Shown: positions 16,476-25,058, numbered from the stretch's first letter. The stretch is 64,000 nucleotides of DNA from CAG-557 sp045540315 (GCA_045540315.1 JAZQHA010000053.1:62001-126000), one strand, 5' to 3'. Numbers and translations: made by a program. Notes: generated from the letters alone by a model not told the origin.

Positions 16476-17201
16476 TTGATTACTTGGAACCCGTGGCACG
16501 GGTGTCATAAACTTAGCGCTGGTTGCCAAAATTGCTATGTTTACCGACAAGATTCAATATTTGATAAAAACAGCTCCGTTGTAACGAAAAATGCTAATTT
16601 TGATTTGCCTTTACGAATAAAAAGAAATGGTGAGTATAAAATCCAAAGTGGACAAACTGTTTTTACCTGCCTAACTTCGGACTTTTTTCTCGATGAGGCC
16701 GACAAGTGGCGAACAGACACATGGAAAATAATTAAAATACGTTCCGACTTGACGTTTCTTATAGTTACGAAACGAGTGGATAGATTTTTCGCTAATCTAC
16801 CGCAAGATTGGGGAACCGGATATGATAATGTCCGAATTGCATGTACCGTGGAAAATCAAGATAGAGCCAACTATAGAATACCAATATTTCTTAAGTTGCC
16901 CATAAAACATAAATGCATCGTAGCAGAACCGCTACTTGAAAATATAAATTTGTCGCCGTATTTAACTAAAGATATTCAAGAAGTTATCGTCGGTGGAGAG
17001 TCTGGCGCGAAAGCTCGTGTTTGTGATTATAACTGGGTTTTAAACCTTCGACAACAATGTATGGATTGTAATGTTTCTTTTCGATTTCATCAAACAGGAA
17101 CATACTTAAAGAAAGATAATAAAGTTTATAAAATAGATAGAAAACATCAACATAGCCAAGCTCAAAAGGCCAATATCGATTTCGTGTCCATACCAACGTA
17201 A
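16476..17201 (+). CDS. DUF5131 (phage Gp37/Gp68-like) radical SAM-related protein
   Basis: Protein of about 241 residues of the DUF5131 family. It begins ITWNPWHGCHKLSAGC and continues QNCYVYR, giving the family's C-x7-C-x2-C pattern, which suggests an iron-sulfur cluster of radical SAM type. Further family stretches are FTCLTSDFF, LIVTKRVDRF, VENQDRANYR, VAEPLLENI and VGGESGAKAR. The TTG at 16476 is preferred since GGAGGTGA stands 7 bases before it; the ATG at 16455 overlaps that site. The family is often carried by phages and islands, but no phage genes are nearby. Substrate unknown. Confidence 0.8.
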   Translation: MITWNPWHGCHKLSAGCQNCYVYRQDSIFDKNSSVVTKNANFDLPLRIKRNGEYKIQSGQTVFTCLTSDFFLDEADKWRTDTWKIIKIRSDLTFLIVTKRVDRFFANLPQDWGTGYDNVRIACTVENQDRANYRIPIFLKLPIKHKCIVAEPLLENINLSPYLTKDIQEVIVGGESGAKARVCDYNWVLNLRQQCMDCNVSFRFHQTGTYLKKDNKVYKIDRKHQHSQAQKANIDFVSIPT

Positions 17202-17278
17202 AAAAACATAAAAAAAGCCCCATAACACTGAGTAAGCAAATGTCCTTTTTGAGATTTTTTTGAGGCTTGCCGCTAGGG

Positions 17279-17360
17279 GCCGCGAGGCCAACGAAAATAA
17301 TATTTATTTTCGTTGTGGTCCAAAGCCAAATGCCGCAATATGCATTTGGCGCCTCGCGGC
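17279..17360 (+). repeat. Cloverleaf repeat, copy 3 (one arm lost)
   Basis: Outer stem GCCGCGAGGC (17279-17288) with GCCTCGCGGC (17351-17360). Arm 1 is at 17290-17314 (AACGAAAATAA with TTATTTTCGTT) and arm 3 at 17325-17350 (GCCAAATGC with GCATTTGGC). Arm 2 is missing, leaving only its left half (GGTCCAAA). Compared with other copies, arm 3 has A-T where they have G-C, a compensated change. GCAAAT upstream and ATTTGC downstream may extend the outer stem. Confidence 0.88.
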
Positions 17361-17455
17361 GCCACGGTATTTGCTCCAGATACACCTAACACATATTAAT
17401 TGAAATTGTTTTTACCGCAAATTAAATTGCCAATTATTTGCAAAACAATCAATCT

Positions 17456-17599
17456 TTACCAGTAACACTTATTCGTACAACCGCTGCAAGTACCATTACA
17501 TTTTGTTGTAGGGCGCTTTTTTTTACTTGATTTAAATCTCCGAATAACTGTATAAATTACAATTGCAACAGCCACTATCGCAATCAAAAAATCAATCAT
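17456..17599 (-). CDS. FeoB-associated Cys-rich membrane protein
   Basis: Small protein of 47 residues with one N-terminal membrane helix (IDFLIAIVAVAIVIYTVI) and a basic linker, then a cysteine-rich tail with CNGTCSGCTNKC. This architecture is typical of the FeoB-associated Cys-rich proteins encoded right after feoB in Clostridia, thought to help ferrous iron transport. The ATG at 17599 is used; AGGAG lies 12 bases upstream, a little far. It follows the feoB stop by 26 bases. Confidence 0.8.
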   Translation of the reverse strand: MIDFLIAIVAVAIVIYTVIRRFKSSKKKRPTTKCNGTCSGCTNKCYW

Positions 17600-17625
17600 T
17601 CTTTTTATAACTCCTTTTCTGTGCT

Positions 17626-19707
17626 CTATAAAATATGAGAAATAAGCAGGCCAAATTGATAAACCATCGCGGACATAAACCATGCTACAAATAATTGATA
17701 ACCGATAGCAATTGCTGTCCATTTGGCACTTTTCAACTCTTTATGTATAGCAGACATCGCAGCTACACATGGTGTATATAATAGAACGAAGACCATAAAC
17801 GCATAGGCAGAAAGCGTCGTAAAATGTTCTGCAATAACTTGAGAAATATCCGGGACTCCACCTACTCCGTAGAGCACCGCCATTGTGCTAACTACGGATT
17901 CTTTAGCAATGAGACCAGACAATAAAGATACCGCCGCGCGCCAATCTCCAAAACCACACACAGAAAAAATAGGTGCTAAAATCTTTCCGAGTGCTGCTAA
18001 AATACTCTCACTACTATTTGCAACCATTTGCAGCTTAAAATTAAATGATTGTAAAAACCAAATGACAATCGTAGCCGCAACTAAGATTGTACCGGCTTTT
18101 ACGATAAAATCTTTCAGGCGTTCTCCAACATGCAGACATAAATTTTTAAGGTTTGGCAACTTATATTCCGGCAATTCCATAATAAAAGTGGCCTTCTCAC
18201 CATGCAGAACCGGTTTATTAAATAGCATTGCCGTTACAATTGCCATTAGCACTCCTAATAAGTAAATTGAAAAAATCACTAACACCCTATGTTCTTTAAA
18301 TAGCGCGGAAATAAACATAGCATAAACGGGCATCTTGGCGCTACAAGACATAAACGGAACCATCAATATAGTGAGTTTTTTATTACTGTCTTTTTCTAAA
18401 ATGCGCGTACCTAAAACTGCCGGAACTGTACATCCAAACCCCATAAGCAACGGAACAAATGCCTTGCCAGATAATCCTACTTTTCGCAAGAGTTTATCCA
18501 TTATAAAGGCCGCACGTGCCATATAACCACTATCTTCTAGTATTGAAAGTAGCGTAAATAAAATCATCACTTGCGGCAAAAATGACAATACCGAACCAAC
18601 ACCCTCTATTACGCCGCCAACGACTAAACTTTTAGCCCATTCCGATGCCTCAAGTGTGGTTAACAAGTTTAAGATAAAGTTTCCGAATACATTTTTTATA
18701 AAGAAATCAAACTGGTCCCGCAAAAAAGTACCAAACGGACCAAATGTTAAGTAAAAAATGCCAAGCATTACGAGCGCAAAAAAGGGTACAGCTAAAAACT
18801 TATTTGTAACTATCTTATCGATTTTATCCGTCAAAGTCATGTGCTCTGGTGAGTGCTTCCGTTTAATTGCGTTCTTGCACAAGTTATATATGTAATTATA
18901 TTTCTGGTCCGCAATGAGCATTTGCGTATCAACATATTCTGTGACGGGAATCTCTGCGATATGTTTTTTTATATTTTTTAATTGTGTTTCCGATAATTTA
19001 ATTCTCTCAATTAAATTTTTATCGTTCTCAAAAAGCTTTACTGCAACCCAACGTGAGCTTATTTGACGTTTTATGTTGCCAAGTGTAAAACCTTTTTCTA
19101 ACTCGTTTTCTATTTTAGCAAGTACGTCTTCTATTTTAGTGTCGTATATTTTTTTAACAGAAGCACTTGTTTTATTTTCAGCACATCGAACAGCTAAATC
19201 TAGCAGCTCATTTATACCAACGCCTCTATTTGCAGATATTGGCGCAATCGGAACTTTTAGCTCATTTCTAAAAGCATCGTAATCGACTATATCCCCTTTT
19301 TTCTCTACAATATCTATCATGTTAAAGGCAACTAACATTGGTTTTTGCAGTTCTAAAAGTTGCATTGTTAAATATAAATTGCGCTCCAAAACTGTAGCAT
19401 CAACGATATTTATAATTAGATCTGGCTCGTCCTCAATCAAGCAATTACGAGTTATTATTTCTTCTGGAGAGTATGGCGATAATGAATAAATGCCCGGTAA
19501 GTCGAGCACTTCTATGGTAATATTCCTAAATTTTAAAAATCCTTCTTTTTTTTCAACAGTTACTCCAGGCCAGTTGCCAACATGCTGCCGGCTTCCAGTG
19601 AGTTGATTAAACAAAGTAGTTTTTCCGCAGTTAGGATTGCCTACTAATGCTACTTTAATCTTTCTTGAGTTTTTTGTAACGTGTGAATTATCTAGTTTTT
19701 CTGCCAT
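17626..19707 (-). CDS. feoB: Ferrous iron transport protein B
   Basis: Fe2+ transporter of 693 residues in the cytoplasmic membrane. The N-terminal G domain shows G1 GNPNCGKTTLFNQL, G2 GNWPGVTVEKK, G3 DLPG, G4 NMID and G5 SANRG. The C-terminal part contains the two Gate regions (EGVGSVLSFLPQVMILF and GLIAKESVVSTMAVLYG) and about eight to ten helices. ATG 19707 is chosen because GGGGAG sits 5 bases before it; a TTG one codon earlier is closer to that site. The start overlaps the feoA stop by one base. Confidence 0.97.
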   Translation of the reverse strand: MAEKLDNSHVTKNSRKIKVALVGNPNCGKTTLFNQLTGSRQHVGNWPGVTVEKKEGFLKFRNITIEVLDLPGIYSLSPYSPEEIITRNCLIEDEPDLIINIVDATVLERNLYLTMQLLELQKPMLVAFNMIDIVEKKGDIVDYDAFRNELKVPIAPISANRGVGINELLDLAVRCAENKTSASVKKIYDTKIEDVLAKIENELEKGFTLGNIKRQISSRWVAVKLFENDKNLIERIKLSETQLKNIKKHIAEIPVTEYVDTQMLIADQKYNYIYNLCKNAIKRKHSPEHMTLTDKIDKIVTNKFLAVPFFALVMLGIFYLTFGPFGTFLRDQFDFFIKNVFGNFILNLLTTLEASEWAKSLVVGGVIEGVGSVLSFLPQVMILFTLLSILEDSGYMARAAFIMDKLLRKVGLSGKAFVPLLMGFGCTVPAVLGTRILEKDSNKKLTILMVPFMSCSAKMPVYAMFISALFKEHRVLVIFSIYLLGVLMAIVTAMLFNKPVLHGEKATFIMELPEYKLPNLKNLCLHVGERLKDFIVKAGTILVAATIVIWFLQSFNFKLQMVANSSESILAALGKILAPIFSVCGFGDWRAAVSLLSGLIAKESVVSTMAVLYGVGGVPDISQVIAEHFTTLSAYAFMVFVLLYTPCVAAMSAIHKELKSAKWTAIAIGYQLFVAWFMSAMVYQFGLLISHIL

Positions 19708-19940
19708 CAAGTCTCCCCTTCTTTAATTTGAATGTTCTGCGCCGCTGCTTTGCGTATACTCAAGTCAAAGCCACGCACATTTATTTGTATAGGGTCTCCA
19801 AATGGTGCTACTCGTTTCATAAGTATTCGCGCTCCTGGAGTTATTCCCATATCTGCTATTCTACGTCGCAAACTAGGTTCGCATGTTATTTTTTCTACAA
19901 TTCCAGTTTGTCCTGGTTTTAAATCATTTAGCGTTTTCAT
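19707..19940 (-). CDS. feoA: Ferrous iron transport protein A
   Basis: SH3-like cytoplasmic partner of FeoB, 77 residues from the ATG at 19940 (MKTLNDLKPGQTG). An in-frame upstream extension has no ribosome-binding site. Typical stretches are LRRRIADMGITPGARI and GDPIQINVRGFDLSIRK. It overlaps feoB by one base, so the two are translated together. The promoter with an inverted repeat lies about 40 bases upstream. Confidence 0.94.
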   Translation of the reverse strand: MKTLNDLKPGQTGIVEKITCEPSLRRRIADMGITPGARILMKRVAPFGDPIQINVRGFDLSIRKAAAQNIQIKEGET

Positions 19941-19976
19941 GAGAGTTATCCTTCTTAAAAAAATCCGCTTCACTAC

Positions 19977-20009
19977 ATCAATTATAATCGATTAACACAG
20001 GAAAGTAAA
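19977..20009 (-). promoter_or_regulatory. feoAB promoter with palindrome over the -10
   Basis: Read on the minus strand: TTTACT (20009-20004), 17 bases, TATAAT (19986-19981). The near-perfect palindrome ATCGATTATAATTGAT (19992-19977) overlaps the -10 box, where a metal-dependent repressor could block transcription. It is not a textbook Fur or DtxR box. Confidence 0.65.
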
Positions 20010-20027
20010 TTTATTTTTCTCAAGCAA

Positions 20028-20060
20028 AAAAAGCCAAACCTTCATTTCGGCTGGCTTTTT
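20028..20060 (-). terminator. Terminator of the glycosyltransferase gene
   Basis: AAAAAGCCA pairs with TGGCTTTTT, read on the minus strand just after the glycosyltransferase stop; the T-run extends the stem. A second pairing (AGCC/GGCT) inside is possible. Bidirectional in principle. Confidence 0.75.
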
Positions 20061-20065
20061 CCTAA

Positions 20066-21238
20066 TTATTTAAAAATTCTCATCGCTTGCTGATACACTG
20101 AAACAACTCTATTTGCCGTGTTATTTTTTGTATTGCTTTGAATAACACTATTACGAACTCTATTACTCAACTCAACACGGTCAACAGCGCTCAAGTTATA
20201 CACCAGCTCTAATTTTTCAATAAAACTCTTTTCATCGGTAAAAATAAAACCATTTACATTTTCTATAACTTGTCCCTTGTTAATGATATCTTCTCGCTGA
20301 ATTATCGGGAGGCCCATCGACATAGCTTCCAGCATCGAAATAGAATTCGTATCGGAGAGAGATGCTGTTAAAAACACATCACAAGCAGCATAGTAAGGTA
20401 GTAGCTGGTTGTTTGGAATTTTGCCAGTAAAAATTATTATCTTGTCTATACCTAAATTTTTTGCTTGTTGCTCTAAATCTTTTTTGGCAGGACCGTCACC
20501 AACAATTAAAAATCTAAATTTATCATTTACTTTTGAATACTTGGCAATATAATCAAGTAAAACATCGATACTTTTTTCTTTGCCAACCCGAGAAATTATG
20601 CATCCAACAAAAGCATCATCGGGAATATTATAGAGTTTTCTAACTTGAACTATTTCCTCTCTCTCAACACTGGCCAACGAAAACTGCTCAATATCAACAG
20701 GATTTGGAATTATTTCGATATTTCTATTAAGTCCTGCATGATTTAAGTAATCTAGACTTTTGGGAGAGGGACCAGTAATCACCGTAGCCTGCTTGTATAA
20801 AGACTTTATATACTTATAAAAAATTTGTTGTCCTGCCTTAACTAATGGTTTTGGCATAACGTAGTACACGTAATCATCGTATATGGTATGCAAAGTGTAA
20901 ACAACCGGACGTTTTAACATTTTTGATACAAGTACTCCAAACAAACCGATGCCAAATTCCGTGTGAATATGAATAACATCTGGATTAAATTTTCGTATTA
21001 TATTAAATTGTCTCATGTTTATTGGCATAGATAAACCATAGCCATATATTTTTTTTAGTTGCACACTAGGACAATGTAAAACATTATTCGACTCAAAAGT
21101 CGTCTTATCCCTTGGGGTCGTTGTAACAACAAGAACCTCATGTCCTAGCGATTCTAGACCATCTTTAAGCGCAGCAACATGAATTGCGACGCCATTTATC
21201 TCTGGTAAATACGTATCCGAAAATAGTGCTATCCTCAT
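20066..21238 (-). CDS. Family 4 glycosyltransferase
   Basis: GT-B fold glycosyltransferase of 390 residues. The N-terminal acceptor half starts RIALFSDTYLPEINGVA with HIHTEFGIGLFG. The C-terminal donor half has ISRVGKEKSIDVLLDYI, IVGDGPAKKDLE and LSDTNSISMLEAMSMGLPI. In that last motif Asp replaces the usual first Glu of the E-x7-E pair. The layout matches diacylglycerol glucosyl- and mannosyl-transferases that make membrane glycolipids, but the sugar and acceptor cannot be read from sequence. It has its own terminator and is divergent from the folate operon. Confidence 0.85.
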   Translation of the reverse strand: MRIALFSDTYLPEINGVAIHVAALKDGLESLGHEVLVVTTTPRDKTTFESNNVLHCPSVQLKKIYGYGLSMPINMRQFNIIRKFNPDVIHIHTEFGIGLFGVLVSKMLKRPVVYTLHTIYDDYVYYVMPKPLVKAGQQIFYKYIKSLYKQATVITGPSPKSLDYLNHAGLNRNIEIIPNPVDIEQFSLASVEREEIVQVRKLYNIPDDAFVGCIISRVGKEKSIDVLLDYIAKYSKVNDKFRFLIVGDGPAKKDLEQQAKNLGIDKIIIFTGKIPNNQLLPYYAACDVFLTASLSDTNSISMLEAMSMGLPIIQREDIINKGQVIENVNGFIFTDEKSFIEKLELVYNLSAVDRVELSNRVRNSVIQSNTKNNTANRVVSVYQQAMRIFK

Positions 21239-21406
21239 AATTTTTACCTTTCTTAAAGTTAAGATATCTCTAGTTTAATTGGAAATAAAATTAAAATCAA
21301 GCAGAGTTATATTATTGCACTCTCTAAACTTTAATTGTGTAGACGAAATATAAATAATCAGCTAAAATATAACTAAGCTTTCTAAAGTTAGGATGAATAA
21401 AGACAA

Positions 21407-21973
21407 ATGAACAAAGAAAAAGTCGAACGGGCAGTTTTCGATTTATTAACTGCTTTAGGTGAAGATACAAATCGAGAAGGACTTTGCGAAACACCTCAAA
21501 GGGTCGCTCGTATGTATGAAGAACTTTTATCTGGCATGAAGGACGAGCCCCATAAACATTTAAAATTTTTTACCGAAGAAAAAGCCAACACAGAAATTAT
21601 CATCGTTAGAGATATTCCTGTCTATTCGATTTGCGAGCATCACATGCTGCCCTTTATTGGTGTAGCTCATATTGCTTGTGTCGCAAAGAGTAACAAAATC
21701 TTAGGGCTTTCAAAGTTTGCCAGAATCGTAGATTGTTTTGCAAAAAGACTACAAGTACAAGAACGACTAACAGATCAAACTGCTAAATTTTTATATGAAA
21801 ATGCAGAATTATCCGGAGTATTGGTCCTTATGGAGGCTGAGCACCTCTGCATGACAATGCGCGGAATAAAAGCAGCTGGCGCAAAAACAAAAACAGCTGC
21901 TTTTTATGGTACCTTAAAAGATGACTTGCAAAAACGAAACGAAGCAATCAGGCTTATAAATCAAGGGTGGTAG
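21407..21973 (+). CDS. folE: GTP cyclohydrolase I
   Basis: First enzyme of folate synthesis, converting GTP to dihydroneopterin triphosphate. It has 188 residues. Zinc and active-site motifs are YSICEHHMLPFIGVAHI (Cys and His ligands) and EAEHLCMTMRG, with GLSKFARIVDCFAKRLQVQE between. AGGATG precedes the start weakly. First gene of folE-folP-folB-folK, four tightly packed genes. No clear promoter could be assigned in the 168-base divergent gap. Confidence 0.97.
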   Translation: MNKEKVERAVFDLLTALGEDTNREGLCETPQRVARMYEELLSGMKDEPHKHLKFFTEEKANTEIIIVRDIPVYSICEHHMLPFIGVAHIACVAKSNKILGLSKFARIVDCFAKRLQVQERLTDQTAKFLYENAELSGVLVLMEAEHLCMTMRGIKAAGAKTKTAAFYGTLKDDLQKRNEAIRLINQGW

Positions 21974-21977
21974 ACAT

Positions 21978-22772
21978 ATGAGCATTTTTAAAGCGGGTCG
22001 TTTTGAGCTGCCGTGCGACAAAAGAACCTACATAATGGGGATATTAAACGTAACACCAGATTCCTTTTCGGATGGCGGCAAATGGTTGAAAATCGATACC
22101 GCTGTTGAACATGCCATACAGATGCAAAATGACGGTGCGGATATAATTGACATCGGTGCGCAATCGACCAGACCTGGGTTCATAAAGGTATCTCCACAAG
22201 AAGAGTTGGAAAGATTGTTGCCTGTCCTACAAGCGCTTCAGAGGCAACTCAATATACCGATTTCTGTGGATACATTTTATCCAGAAGTTGCAGAAAAAGC
22301 TCTGTACTACGGCATTGACATTATCAACGATGTAAGCGGATTTGCAGATGATAAAATGCTAAAACTGGCCAGCACAAGTAATTGCGGCTGTATAGTTATG
22401 CATAACGGTCCAGCTACTCAAACTAAAAACTTTTTTAAATCTCGACTTGAAAAAATGTTAAGTATGGATATCTCACAAGAAAGAATTTGCTTTGATCCAG
22501 GAATTGGCTTTGGCAAAACATATGCGGAAAACTTGAGTATAATAAAAAATCTACAAGATTACTCAATTGATGGTTGCTCAATGCTGGTTGGTGTCTCTAG
22601 AAAAAAAGTTATTGGGGCATCGTGTGGTGAGCCACCATTTGAAGAACGTTTACCTGGAACCATCGCGGCGAATACTTTGGCCGTTGCTGGCGGCGCTAAT
22701 ATTATACGTGTGCACGACGTAAAAGAGACCGTACAAGCAGCCCAAATTACAGATGCAATTCTAAAAGTTTAA
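21978..22772 (+). CDS. folP: Dihydropteroate synthase
   Basis: Joins p-aminobenzoate to dihydropterin diphosphate; the sulfonamide target. It has 264 residues with a TIM barrel. Motifs are MGILNVTPDSFSDGG, DIGAQSTRPG, DVSGF, CFDPGIGFGKT and LVGVSRKKVIG; the C-terminal INVHD-type stretch is IRVHDVKET. It starts 4 bases after folE and precedes folB. Confidence 0.97.
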   Translation: MSIFKAGRFELPCDKRTYIMGILNVTPDSFSDGGKWLKIDTAVEHAIQMQNDGADIIDIGAQSTRPGFIKVSPQEELERLLPVLQALQRQLNIPISVDTFYPEVAEKALYYGIDIINDVSGFADDKMLKLASTSNCGCIVMHNGPATQTKNFFKSRLEKMLSMDISQERICFDPGIGFGKTYAENLSIIKNLQDYSIDGCSMLVGVSRKKVIGASCGEPPFEERLPGTIAANTLAVAGGANIIRVHDVKETVQAAQITDAILKV

Positions 22773-22787
22773 ATCGAGGTGCTACTT

Positions 22788-23159
22788 TTGGATAAAATTA
22801 TCATTAAAGGACTTAGGGTCTTTGCGTATCACGGAGTAAACCCGGAGGAGAAAGTTGACGGACAAAACTTCGTGGTCGACATCATAGCGTATCGCCCATT
22901 GCTTAAGGCAGGAAAAACTGATGACATCAACGATACTGTAAGTTATGCTCAAATGCGTAAAACCGTTTCGAGAGTACTAGTAGAAGATAAATACAACTTG
23001 TTAGAAAAAGTTGCTCATAGAGTCGCTGAGCAGATTCTCCTTGAGTATGAGTCAATTGAGCGTGTGGATGTACACATTGAGAAACCAGAAGCTCCTATTA
23101 ATGCTGTGTTTGATTATGTCGGAGTCGAAATAGCACGTACAAGAGAGGACCTAAAATGA
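22788..23159 (+). CDS. folB: Dihydroneopterin aldolase
   Basis: Converts dihydroneopterin to hydroxymethyl-dihydropterin. It has 123 residues from TTG 22788, where GAGGTG (22776-22781) is at ideal spacing; a GTG at 22779 overlaps that site and is rejected. Motifs are IKGLRVFAYHGVNPEEK, DTVSYAQM, LLEKVAHRVAEQIL and VHIEKPEAPI. It overlaps folK by 4 bases, so the two are coupled. Confidence 0.94.
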   Translation: MDKIIIKGLRVFAYHGVNPEEKVDGQNFVVDIIAYRPLLKAGKTDDINDTVSYAQMRKTVSRVLVEDKYNLLEKVAHRVAEQILLEYESIERVDVHIEKPEAPINAVFDYVGVEIARTREDLK

Positions 23160-23638
23160 AAGAAGCTGTACTCGCCCTCGGCTCTAATTTGTTCGATAGA
23201 GAAAAAAATATCAAAGATGCTATAGCTGCATTAGAAAAGTTACCGGAAACCTCCGTACAAGACCTCTCCCCTATTTACGAAACAAAACCCTTTCAGACAC
23301 CAAATAAGCAAGATGATTACCTTAATTGTTGCGTAAAGCTTTTTACCACGCTGACTCCTGAGATTTTGCTAGGCTGTTGCCTCGGCATAGAAGCCTCCAT
23401 GGGACGAGAACGCCCTTTCAAAAATGCCGCACGCATAATTGATATTGACTTGCTTTTGTATCAAGATGTTTCAATCAACACCAAACATTTAATTTTACCG
23501 CACCCCAGAATAACAGAACGTGCTTTCGTTATGGTCCCTCTCAGAGATTTGTACCCCAATAATATAGCTTTGGGATTGGACTTTACTCAAGCATTAACCC
23601 AAGTAAATATGAACGACTTATGTTTATATAAAGGTTAA
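23156..23638 (+). CDS. folK: HPPK, 6-hydroxymethyl-dihydropterin pyrophosphokinase
   Basis: Activates hydroxymethyl-dihydropterin with ATP, supplying the substrate of FolP. It has 160 residues. Motifs are LALGSNLFDREKNI, the metal-binding RIIDIDLLLY and PHPRITERAFVMVPL. Its ATG overlaps the folB stop (ATGA). It is the last gene of the operon; a cloverleaf repeat and a bidirectional terminator follow before the convergent rplA. Confidence 0.96.
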   Translation: MKEAVLALGSNLFDREKNIKDAIAALEKLPETSVQDLSPIYETKPFQTPNKQDDYLNCCVKLFTTLTPEILLGCCLGIEASMGRERPFKNAARIIDIDLLLYQDVSINTKHLILPHPRITERAFVMVPLRDLYPNNIALGLDFTQALTQVNMNDLCLYKG

Positions 23639-23683
23639 TGCGTGCCCTATTTGATACCTTTCTTTTTGCGGCTTACCGCTCGG

Positions 23684-23792
23684 GCCGCGAGGCCAACGAA
23701 AATAAATATTTATTTTCGTTGTGGTCCAAAGCCCAACTTTGTTGCGCTTTGGACTGGCCGAATGCCCTTATGGGCATTCGGCGCCTCGCGGC
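23684..23792 (+). repeat. Cloverleaf repeat, copy 4
   Basis: Outer stem GCCGCGAGGC (23684-23693) with GCCTCGCGGC (23783-23792). Arm 1 23695-23720 (AACGAAAATAAA/TTTATTTTCGTT), arm 2 23724-23754 (GTCCAAAGC/GCTTTGGAC plus CAAC/GTTG), arm 3 23757-23782 (GCCGAATGCCC/GGGCATTCGGC). TTTTGCG upstream and CGCAAAA downstream may extend the outer stem. It lies between folK and the terminator shared with rplA. Confidence 0.92.
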
Positions 23793-23840
23793 GCCGCGTA
23801 TTGATTCTGGCCCTCGCAAAATCAAGATTCAAATAATAAA

Positions 23841-23870
23841 AGCAACCAGACATCTGCCTGGTTGCTCACT
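23841..23870 (-). terminator. Bidirectional terminator, rplA / folK
   Basis: AGCAACCAG pairs with CTGGTTGCT. On the minus strand TTTATTATTT follows for rplA; on the plus strand CACTTTTTG follows for the folate operon. Confidence 0.75.
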
Positions 23871-23879
23871 TTTTGTAAA

Positions 23880-24575
23880 TTATAAGCCAACTTTATTTGG
23901 ATTCAATCTAACGCCAGGCCCCATTGTTGTGGAAACCACGCAAGATTTAATATATTGACCTTTTGCTGCAGCTGGTTTAGCTTTAACAATTGCACCCAAA
24001 AGTGCGTCAAAGTTCTCAAGAAGTTTTTCTTTTCCAAAAGAAACTTTTCCAATCGGGCAATGAATAATGTTTGTTTTATCCAAACGATATTCAATCTTAC
24101 CTGCCTTAGCCTCTCTAACAGCTTTAGCAATGTCCGGCGTAACTGTGCCAGCCTTTGGGTTTGGCATAAGACCTCTCGGGCCTAGAACCTTACCCAATCG
24201 ACCAACAAGACCCATCATATCTGGAGTAGTGATAAGCACATCAAAATCCATCCAGCCTTCGTTTTGAATCTTTGTGGTCATCTCCTCGGCACCAACAAAG
24301 TCAGCGCCAGCCTCTTGAGCCAAGCGAACGTTATCGCCCTTACAAACTGCAAGAATCTTAACGTTTTTACCTGTACCGTTTGGCAAAACAATTGCACCAC
24401 GGACTTGTTGATCAGCGTGACGAGAATCAACGCCAAGCTTTACGTGAACTTCTACGGTTTCGTCAAACTTAGCGGTTGCTGTTTTGACGCAAATCTCCAT
24501 AGCTTCATCGTTTTCATATAATTTAGTTTTGTCGACAAGCTTTGCGCTATCGACATATTTCTTACCATGTTTCAT
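23880..24575 (-). CDS. rplA: 50S ribosomal protein uL1
   Basis: L1-stalk protein of 231 residues, also a translational repressor of its own operon. Typical stretches are MKHGKKYVDSAKLVDK, RHADQQVRGAIVLPNGTG, TPDMMGLVGRLGKVLGPRG, LMPNPKAGTVT and IGKVSF. It follows rplK by 57 bases containing a GTGGGAGG...ACCAC motif. The usual next genes rplJ and rplL are missing; a terminator follows instead. Confidence 0.97.
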   Translation of the reverse strand: MKHGKKYVDSAKLVDKTKLYENDEAMEICVKTATAKFDETVEVHVKLGVDSRHADQQVRGAIVLPNGTGKNVKILAVCKGDNVRLAQEAGADFVGAEEMTTKIQNEGWMDFDVLITTPDMMGLVGRLGKVLGPRGLMPNPKAGTVTPDIAKAVREAKAGKIEYRLDKTNIIHCPIGKVSFGKEKLLENFDALLGAIVKAKPAAAKGQYIKSCVVSTTMGPGVRLNPNKVGL

Positions 24576-24593
24576 TGGTTTTCCTCCCTATTG

Positions 24594-24622
24594 AGTGGTA
24601 AAATCGGATTATTTCCTCCCAC
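24594..24622 (-). promoter_or_regulatory. Putative L1-binding leader motif before rplA
   Basis: On the minus strand GTGGGAGGA, a short loop and TTTTACCACT form GTGG/CCAC pairing ahead of the rplA ribosome-binding site. The same motif stands before rplK. It resembles the L1-repression site reported for rplK-rplA mRNAs; this is an inference from pattern. Confidence 0.5.
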
Positions 24623-24632
24623 CCGGGTTAAA

Positions 24633-25058
24633 TCAATCGACTACTTCGATGCCCATGCTACGTGCAGTTCCAGCTATCATACTCATAGCTGTTTCTACGT
24701 TTGCAGCATTTAAGTCTGGCATTTTTTGTTCAGCAATCTTCTTGACCTGTTCGCGGGTAATTTTTGCTACTTTATTCTTATTTGGCACACCGGAGCCACT
24801 CTCGATACCACAAGCCTTTTTAATAAGGACTGCAGCCGGAGGGGTTTTCGTTACAAAAGTAAACGAACGATCGGCATAAACCGTAATAACAACAGGAATA
24901 ATCAAACCTGCATCATTTTTAGTGCGCTCATTAAATTCCTTAGTGAACGCCATAATGTTGACACCATGCTGGCCTAATGCCGGACCGACAGGCGGCGCCG
25001 GAGTAGCTTTACCAGCAGGAATCTGAAGCTTAATAAAGCCAGTGACTTTTTGAGCCAT
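24633..25058 (-). CDS. rplK: 50S ribosomal protein uL11
   Basis: L11 of the GTPase-associated centre, 141 residues from ATG 25058 (MAQKVTGFIKLQIPAG), with GGAGGTG upstream; an upstream in-frame ATG is not supported. PAPPVGPALGQHGVNIMAF, TPPAAVLIKKA and the C-terminal rRNA-binding MPDLNAANVETAMSMIAGTA are characteristic. It lies between nusG and rplA. Confidence 0.97.
   Translation of the reverse strand: MAQKVTGFIKLQIPAGKATPAPPVGPALGQHGVNIMAFTKEFNERTKNDAGLIIPVVITVYADRSFTFVTKTPPAAVLIKKACGIESGSGVPNKNKVAKITREQVKKIAEQKMPDLNAANVETAMSMIAGTARSMGIEVVD

Noticed and set aside
16984..17385. Open frame of 133 codons on the minus strand
   Set aside because: It runs through the cloverleaf copy and antisense to the DUF5131 gene, has no ribosome-binding site and shows no conserved pattern.
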